From contig JAZUIN010000036.1 in assembly GCA_045642225.1 (NCBI GenBank), positions 1-64,000 of the forward strand: 64,000 nucleotides of DNA, given 5' to 3'. Shown here one piece after another: positions 59,828 through 64,000 of this stretch. Under the pieces are notes generated by a model. It had not been told where the DNA came from, ran no database searches, and was given only the letters and a program-made list of their open reading frames with translations. The stretch comes from RUG191 sp045642225. Lineage in GTDB: Bacteria; Bacillota; Clostridia; Lachnospirales; Lachnospiraceae. The position numbers and the translations under genes are program-made. Numbering within the stretch: the stretch's first letter is position 1; each line of letters starts with the position of its first letter.

Positions 59828-61903
59828 ATGAAGAAAAAAATATTAAAAGCAACACTAATTTTAACAATGTTATTTGCATCAACTATCATGTTAACCGGAT
59901 GTGGTTACACTGGAATGAGATGCGACAACGGAACTTGGAGATATGTCAAAGAAGACCAAGTTCAATACAACTTCACTGGAATGGCTAACAATGAATATGG
60001 CTGGTGGTACTTCGAAAATGGCCTTATTAATTGGAACTATACAGGTATGGCATGTAACGACTGGGGCTGGTGGTATTTTAGAAACGGTCAATTAGATTGG
60101 AATTACACTGGACTCGCCAACAACATTTTCGGACAATGGCTATACCAAAACGGTAATCTTAATTTCAATTACAACGGCAACTGGGGGGACTATCATATTA
60201 CAAATGGTCACGTAGATCATAAGCACACTTATTCTACATTTAACGCTTATCAACCAACTTGTACTACATCAGGCTACACTGGCGATGTAAAATGTACAAC
60301 TTGTTATACTGTTAAATCATATGGTAAACATTTACCAGCTTATGGTCATAACACTGCAAAACGCACAACACTTAATGCTTCTTGTAGTTCAGAAGGACTA
60401 AGCGAAACATATTGTAAAACCTGTGGTTCAATAACTGAAAAAACCTCCATTCCTAAACTACCACACAAAAGCACTGAAATCTTCGGTAAATACGAGCCTA
60501 CATGTACAACAGATGGCTACACAGGCGATGAAGTATGCACAGTTTGTAACGAAATCATCAAATCTGGAAAACCTATTCCAGCAAAAGGTCACAATTACAT
60601 TGTCTATGATGAAATTGATGCAACCTGCTCACACGGAACTACAAAATACTTACAATGCACTGATTGCCCTGAATACACTTATGAGACTAATAATGACAAG
60701 CTTGAACACAGCTTTACAACAATATATGAAGAAAAATATTCTTGCACACAAGACGAATACAAACTAGAACAATGTGATTTTTGTCATGAATATAGAGAAT
60801 CTCATAGAGAGGCTCTAGGACACGATTACAAATTATCAAACGACAAGAAATCCATCGTTTGTGATAAATGCAAATCAACATTTACTGAAACAATCAGCGA
60901 TAAAGTAAGAGACGGAAAAATGTATGCAAGTTGTGGTTCAAACATTGCAATAGGTCAAAACCTAACTATCGACGGAAATACAATAAACATTGACGAATAC
61001 GATTTTTACGAATTGAACAAAATGTATGCAGACTTTTGGTCAAATATGAGAATAGAATCTAGCAACAAAAATGCTATAGACGTATTAAAGCATGACTACC
61101 AAACTTACTTCCAAACAGACGCATGTAATGGTGTGACAGTAGATCAGCAAGATGTACTCAAGGCTAAAAGCCACGGTAAATCACATATAAAAATATATTT
61201 CCATGACATCTTATTCGACGAATTTGATGTATATGTTGGAGCATCTATTGTCGACGGAATCAAAGCTGCTAGAGCTGGAAATACAGACGCATCTGTATTT
61301 GACGGATATTCATCTATACAAAAAGATGCCACTATCGCAGCTGCAGATATGCTAAATGCAACTGTAAACGATAATATGACTGACTACGAAAAAGTCATCG
61401 CAATAAAAAATTGGTACAAATCAAATGTAAACTACTGCTTAACAGGTGCTAATTCAAACCCTTCATGTGAAATCTTCTTAAATCATCAAGGTCGATGTGA
61501 AGATTACGCAGAAACATTTTCACTACTTCTTGAAGTATTAGGAATTGAAAACTACTACGTAAACGGCTCTTCAAGTAATTATATAGAGACTTACGATGCT
61601 GATGGAAATGTTGTTATAAATAACGGACATGCATGGAACATTTTGAAATTAGATGCAGGTAACGGAAAAGGTCAACAATGGTACTACGCAGATATGACTT
61701 GGGATCAATTCAATACAGAAAATACTGTACCAGAGCTTAACACTTTAGACGGATTTGGTTTTTATAAAAAAGATTCTACACAAAATAGAACAGCAACTTC
61801 ATTTATTAAGCTAAGACCTTCTGATATGTCAGCAGATACGAGACCTTGGACATATGACAGTTCTCAAAACAACCTAAAAGATTTTACAGAATTTACATTC
61901 TAA
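59828..61903 (+). CDS. Lipoprotein with Trp-rich repeats, Cys/His repeats and transglutaminase-like domain
   Basis: A 691-residue surface lipoprotein. The signal peptide ends in a lipobox with Cys25 (MLTGC). Residues about 35-115 hold three repeats of some 25 residues with YTGMAxN and GWWYFxNG cores, like cell-surface binding repeats. Residues about 130-360 hold five Cys/His repeats of about 40 residues (C, 8-12 residues, C-x2-C, ending in GH or PH) plus a partial sixth. A linker precedes a transglutaminase-like domain with Cys557 (GRCEDYAE), His601 (NGHAWNI) and Asp622 (YYADMTW). It may cross-link or cleave cell-wall or surface proteins. The shorter start at 59828 uses GAAAGGAG. Confidence 0.85.
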   Translation: MKKKILKATLILTMLFASTIMLTGCGYTGMRCDNGTWRYVKEDQVQYNFTGMANNEYGWWYFENGLINWNYTGMACNDWGWWYFRNGQLDWNYTGLANNIFGQWLYQNGNLNFNYNGNWGDYHITNGHVDHKHTYSTFNAYQPTCTTSGYTGDVKCTTCYTVKSYGKHLPAYGHNTAKRTTLNASCSSEGLSETYCKTCGSITEKTSIPKLPHKSTEIFGKYEPTCTTDGYTGDEVCTVCNEIIKSGKPIPAKGHNYIVYDEIDATCSHGTTKYLQCTDCPEYTYETNNDKLEHSFTTIYEEKYSCTQDEYKLEQCDFCHEYRESHREALGHDYKLSNDKKSIVCDKCKSTFTETISDKVRDGKMYASCGSNIAIGQNLTIDGNTINIDEYDFYELNKMYADFWSNMRIESSNKNAIDVLKHDYQTYFQTDACNGVTVDQQDVLKAKSHGKSHIKIYFHDILFDEFDVYVGASIVDGIKAARAGNTDASVFDGYSSIQKDATIAAADMLNATVNDNMTDYEKVIAIKNWYKSNVNYCLTGANSNPSCEIFLNHQGRCEDYAETFSLLLEVLGIENYYVNGSSSNYIETYDADGNVVINNGHAWNILKLDAGNGKGQQWYYADMTWDQFNTENTVPELNTLDGFGFYKKDSTQNRTATSFIKLRPSDMSADTRPWTYDSSQNNLKDFTEFTF

Positions 61904-61924
61904 TTTATGTCATTCACTACTATT

Positions 61925-61951
61925 CCACTCTCATATAATTTATGAGAGTGG
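61925..61951 (+). other. Hairpin between the lipoprotein and sigma factor genes
   Basis: CCACTCTCATA (61925-61935) pairs perfectly with TATGAGAGTGG (61941-61951) across a 5-base loop. No U-run follows on either strand, so it may be a processing or stability element rather than a simple terminator. Confidence 0.55.
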
Positions 61952-61969
61952 AAAATGAAAGGAGCTACT

Positions 61970-62098
61970 ATGAATAATCTACTAGATAATTTTGAAAAAT
62001 TTTGGGATAATAATTGCAAAGATATATTATATGAAAACAAACAAATAGACTTGCTATTATATTTATATTTTCACTTAGGAGAAATTGATGATGAATAA
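61970..62098 (+). CDS. Small 42-residue ORF upstream of the sigma factor
   Basis: An acidic 42-residue protein starting MNNLLDNFEKFWD and ending HLGEIDDE, with a hydrophobic stretch LLLYLYF. AAAGGAG lies 6 bases before the ATG, a strong site. Its end overlaps the start of the sigma factor gene by 11 bases, so it may drive coupled translation or act on the sigma factor. I recognise no family. It could be only a leader ORF. Confidence 0.55.
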   Translation: MNNLLDNFEKFWDNNCKDILYENKQIDLLLYLYFHLGEIDDE

Positions 62099-63488
62099 CG
62101 ACATTAATATATTAATCAAGAAAATACAAAATAACGATGAAATGGCAATTGCAAAACTATACGAGCAAATCAAGCCCAAAAGTCTTTCTATCGCCAGACA
62201 ATATGTCAATAATTCTGATGCTGAAGATATGTTTCACACTGCTTTTCTTAAGGCGTTAAATCATATTAACACATTTGATTCAAGTAAAAATTTTACGTCC
62301 TGGTTTGACGTAATTCTTGTCAACACATGTAAAGATTTTCTTGCAAAGAAAGATACAAGTGCCACCAAAAATTTCTCCGAGATAGATGAAACCTCAGAAA
62401 ATGACAAGCAATTTATAAACTCTTTACAAAGCACTGACAAGGCTTTTGACCCAGAAGGAAGTCTTGACTCAAAAGCTCTTACCGAAATTATGGGAAATAT
62501 AATTTCCAACCTCTCAGAAGAACAAAAAGAAGCTCTTATTCTTTTCTATTATAAGGAAATGTCTGTAAAAGATATTGCAAAAGAAAAAGGTGTTTCAGAA
62601 AATACTATAAAATCTAGACTCAATTACGCACGAAAAAAAGTAGGTCAAGACGTTGAAGATTATGAGAAGAAAAATGGAATTAAACTTAGAAGCATTGGTG
62701 CTATTCCACTTCTACTTGTATTCCTTCATACAAGCGAAGGCGCAAGCCTTGTAGCCTCTATTACAAGCGCCGCATCTACACTTGGCGCCGCCGCTACAGC
62801 AAGCGCTACAAAAACAGGTATTGCAAAATTCCTTTCCACATTATATGGCAAACTAATTACCATAATTGCAGGCACAGCAATCGTTGGTGGAGCTGTAACT
62901 GGAATAGTTTTAATGCAACCTAATGATCCTATAATATACGAAGTATGTACATCTATACGCGAAGACGATGATGTGAAAATATCAAATCTTATTGCTTATG
63001 GTTCTCACAATTTCCTTGAAAAAGACTCAAACGGAAATATACATACAATAGATTCAACTAAAAACCGAGAAAAACCAAAAGATTTTCTCCAAAAAGATTC
63101 TCAAACAGAAGAAGCTTTAAATGTATTATTTGAGCACAAAAACGAAATCCAAGAATACTCAGATAAAATGACGGATTATGCTATAACCTACAGCAATGAA
63201 CATCCCGATGCAACTATACAAGAGCTTCACAAAGATACCAAAACCAAAGCATTAGATGTAACCAGCTACTATCCTGATACCCTAACATTTAACACTCAAT
63301 ACGGCAAAATGACAATGAATGTCACCAAAGTACTACTCATACCAAGATACATGACTATTACCGACCACCAAAAATCTTATGGTAAATTCAGAAATGCTAA
63401 AACATTCCCAATTACTGTAAATGGTGAAAAAAAGGATGGTCGTTTTGATGGCTTCTACATTTCATATTACGGAAAACTTGTTGAGTAG
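62088..63488 (+). CDS. ECF-type sigma factor fused to a membrane anchor and outer domain
   Basis: A 466-residue protein. Residues about 5-85 are sigma region 2 (ARQYVNNSDAEDMFHTAFLK, FTSWFDVILVNTCKDFL); 125-185 are region 4, with helix-turn-helix MSVKDIAKEKGVSENTIKSR (158-177). An Ala/Ser/Thr-rich stretch (205-245) leads to a membrane helix (about 254-276) and then a soluble domain of about 190 residues of no known family (NEHPDATIQELHKDTKTKAL). Most ECF factors end after region 4 and have a separate membrane anti-sigma; here the two roles may be in one chain. The ATG at 62088 follows AGGAG by 6 bases; the next codon is also ATG. Confidence 0.85.
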   Translation: MMNNDINILIKKIQNNDEMAIAKLYEQIKPKSLSIARQYVNNSDAEDMFHTAFLKALNHINTFDSSKNFTSWFDVILVNTCKDFLAKKDTSATKNFSEIDETSENDKQFINSLQSTDKAFDPEGSLDSKALTEIMGNIISNLSEEQKEALILFYYKEMSVKDIAKEKGVSENTIKSRLNYARKKVGQDVEDYEKKNGIKLRSIGAIPLLLVFLHTSEGASLVASITSAASTLGAAATASATKTGIAKFLSTLYGKLITIIAGTAIVGGAVTGIVLMQPNDPIIYEVCTSIREDDDVKISNLIAYGSHNFLEKDSNGNIHTIDSTKNREKPKDFLQKDSQTEEALNVLFEHKNEIQEYSDKMTDYAITYSNEHPDATIQELHKDTKTKALDVTSYYPDTLTFNTQYGKMTMNVTKVLLIPRYMTITDHQKSYGKFRNAKTFPITVNGEKKDGRFDGFYISYYGKLVE

Positions 63489-63526
63489 CAAACATAAAAA
63501 AACCAACCACAAATCGTTAGATTATA

Positions 63527-63571
63527 TATGTACTCATTTTACTGATCTAAAACCAGTGAAATGGGTACATA
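63527..63571 (-). terminator. Hairpin after pgi
   Basis: Arms 63527-63544 and 63554-63571 form an 18-bp near-perfect stem with two mismatches and a 9-base loop. It lies 120 bases past the pgi stop and is followed on the minus strand by only a mixed A/T run, so termination is likely but not certain. Confidence 0.5.
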
Positions 63572-63691
63572 TTATTTAAGTCTAACTTTTGCAGCTGGCA
63601 TAAATTACAACTATAGTTTCATATCATCTAATAAACACAAAATTTATTAAATGTCTCAATAAATTCAATTATTATTATATACTCTTAATTC

Positions 63692-64000
63692 TTAAATTGA
63701 TAATAACTCACTATATGCTTTAAGTGCACCATCAGTATCTCCTGCAAGAACCTTCTTAGCAAGAACCTTTCCTAATTGAACACCTTCTTGATCAAAAGAA
63801 TTTATATTCCATGCAAAACCTTGGAACATAACCTTATTCTCAAAATGAGCTAGCAATGCTCCTAAAGCTTCAGGAGTTAATTCCTCACCAACAATAATAC
63901 TTGATGGTCTATTGCCTTCAAAATACTTATTCTTATCGTCATCATCCTTACCACATGCAAATGCTACAATTTGTGCAGCAACATTTGCCTTAAGCTTTTG
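63692..64000 (-). CDS. pgi: Glucose-6-phosphate isomerase, C-terminal part
   Basis: The last 102 residues of phosphoglucose isomerase; the rest lies beyond the right edge. The visible part includes KYFEGNRPSSIIVGEELTP, the family signature NKVMFQGFAWNINSFDQEGV (the C-terminal conserved helix) and LGKVLAKKVLAG, ending SELLSI and a TAA stop. It interconverts glucose 6-phosphate and fructose 6-phosphate. Transcribed toward the sigma factor gene, convergent with it. Confidence 0.95.
   Translation of the reverse strand, partial: QKLKANVAAQIVAFACGKDDDDKNKYFEGNRPSSIIVGEELTPEALGALLAHFENKVMFQGFAWNINSFDQEGVQLGKVLAKKVLAGDTDGALKAYSELLSI

Noticed and set aside
1..64000. CRISPR array or insertion sequence
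   Set aside because: No regularly spaced direct repeats and no transposase-like gene were found anywhere in the window.

Overview
The window is AT-rich, low-GC Firmicutes-type DNA. Gene content (tig-clpP-clpX-engB, an archaeal-type phosphoglycerate mutase homologue beside hom, a fused DhaK-DhaL kinase, a YjfB-type motility protein, large numbers of membrane polysaccharide genes) and strong AGGAGG-type ribosome binding sites point to an anaerobic Clostridia member, most likely Lachnospiraceae. The species cannot be named from this sequence alone. Most genes lie on the minus strand. Several listed starts are shortened from the longest reading frame because a good ribosome binding site sits before an internal ATG.

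Layout. 1-8.5 kb (minus): the 5' part of carB, a zinc/manganese-type ABC transporter (znuABC), the engB-clpX-clpP-tig protein quality block and a DJ-1/PfpI protein. 8.6-11.7 kb: oxidative glycerol use (fused dihydroxyacetone kinase and glycerol dehydrogenase). 11.8-17.5 kb: an NlpC/P60 cell-wall hydrolase with a WalR-like box, a YjfB protein, RidA, a CvfB-like S1 protein, an acyl-ACP thioesterase and a large polytopic membrane protein, then tRNA-Gln. 17.9-22.3 kb: glpK, then the threonine-branch set ACT protein, hom and a candidate alternative homoserine kinase. 22.3-31.9 kb: surface polysaccharide genes (glycosyltransferases, rfbA, rfbC, glf, DUF2142 and DUF2304 proteins). 32.0-34.8 kb (plus): trkH, nth and a histidine phosphatase. 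34.8-37.8 kb: aroF-tyrA-pheA. 37.9-40.3 kb: a CbiMQO cobalt/nickel importer. 40.5-43.7 kb: a secreted esterase, a sodium symporter and a VanZ protein. 43.9-51.8 kb: a nickel/peptide-type ABC importer followed by a MATE exporter and two methyltransferases.

The accessory centre is an integrated mobilizable element of about 7.4 kb (52184-59592) at the 3' end of a tRNA-Arg gene, bounded by a 24-bp direct repeat. It carries a replication initiator-like gene, a ParM/ParR-like partition pair, MobC and a MobP-type relaxase, an XRE repressor, an excisionase and a tyrosine integrase. Rep, partition and mobilization genes together suggest a plasmid-like extrachromosomal phase. Its noncoding stretches are unusually rich in perfect inverted repeats: a nested hairpin before parM, a three-way-junction-like fold plus further hairpins between parR and mobC, and a second three-way-junction-like fold just outside the left attachment repeat. 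These are the best candidates here for something undescribed.

Right of the element are a lipoprotein with tryptophan-rich repeats, Cys/His repeats and a transglutaminase-like domain; a 42-residue ORF; an ECF-type sigma factor fused to a membrane anchor and outer domain; and the 3' end of pgi. The lipoprotein and the membrane-tethered sigma factor may form one envelope-sensing module, which is an inference from adjacency.
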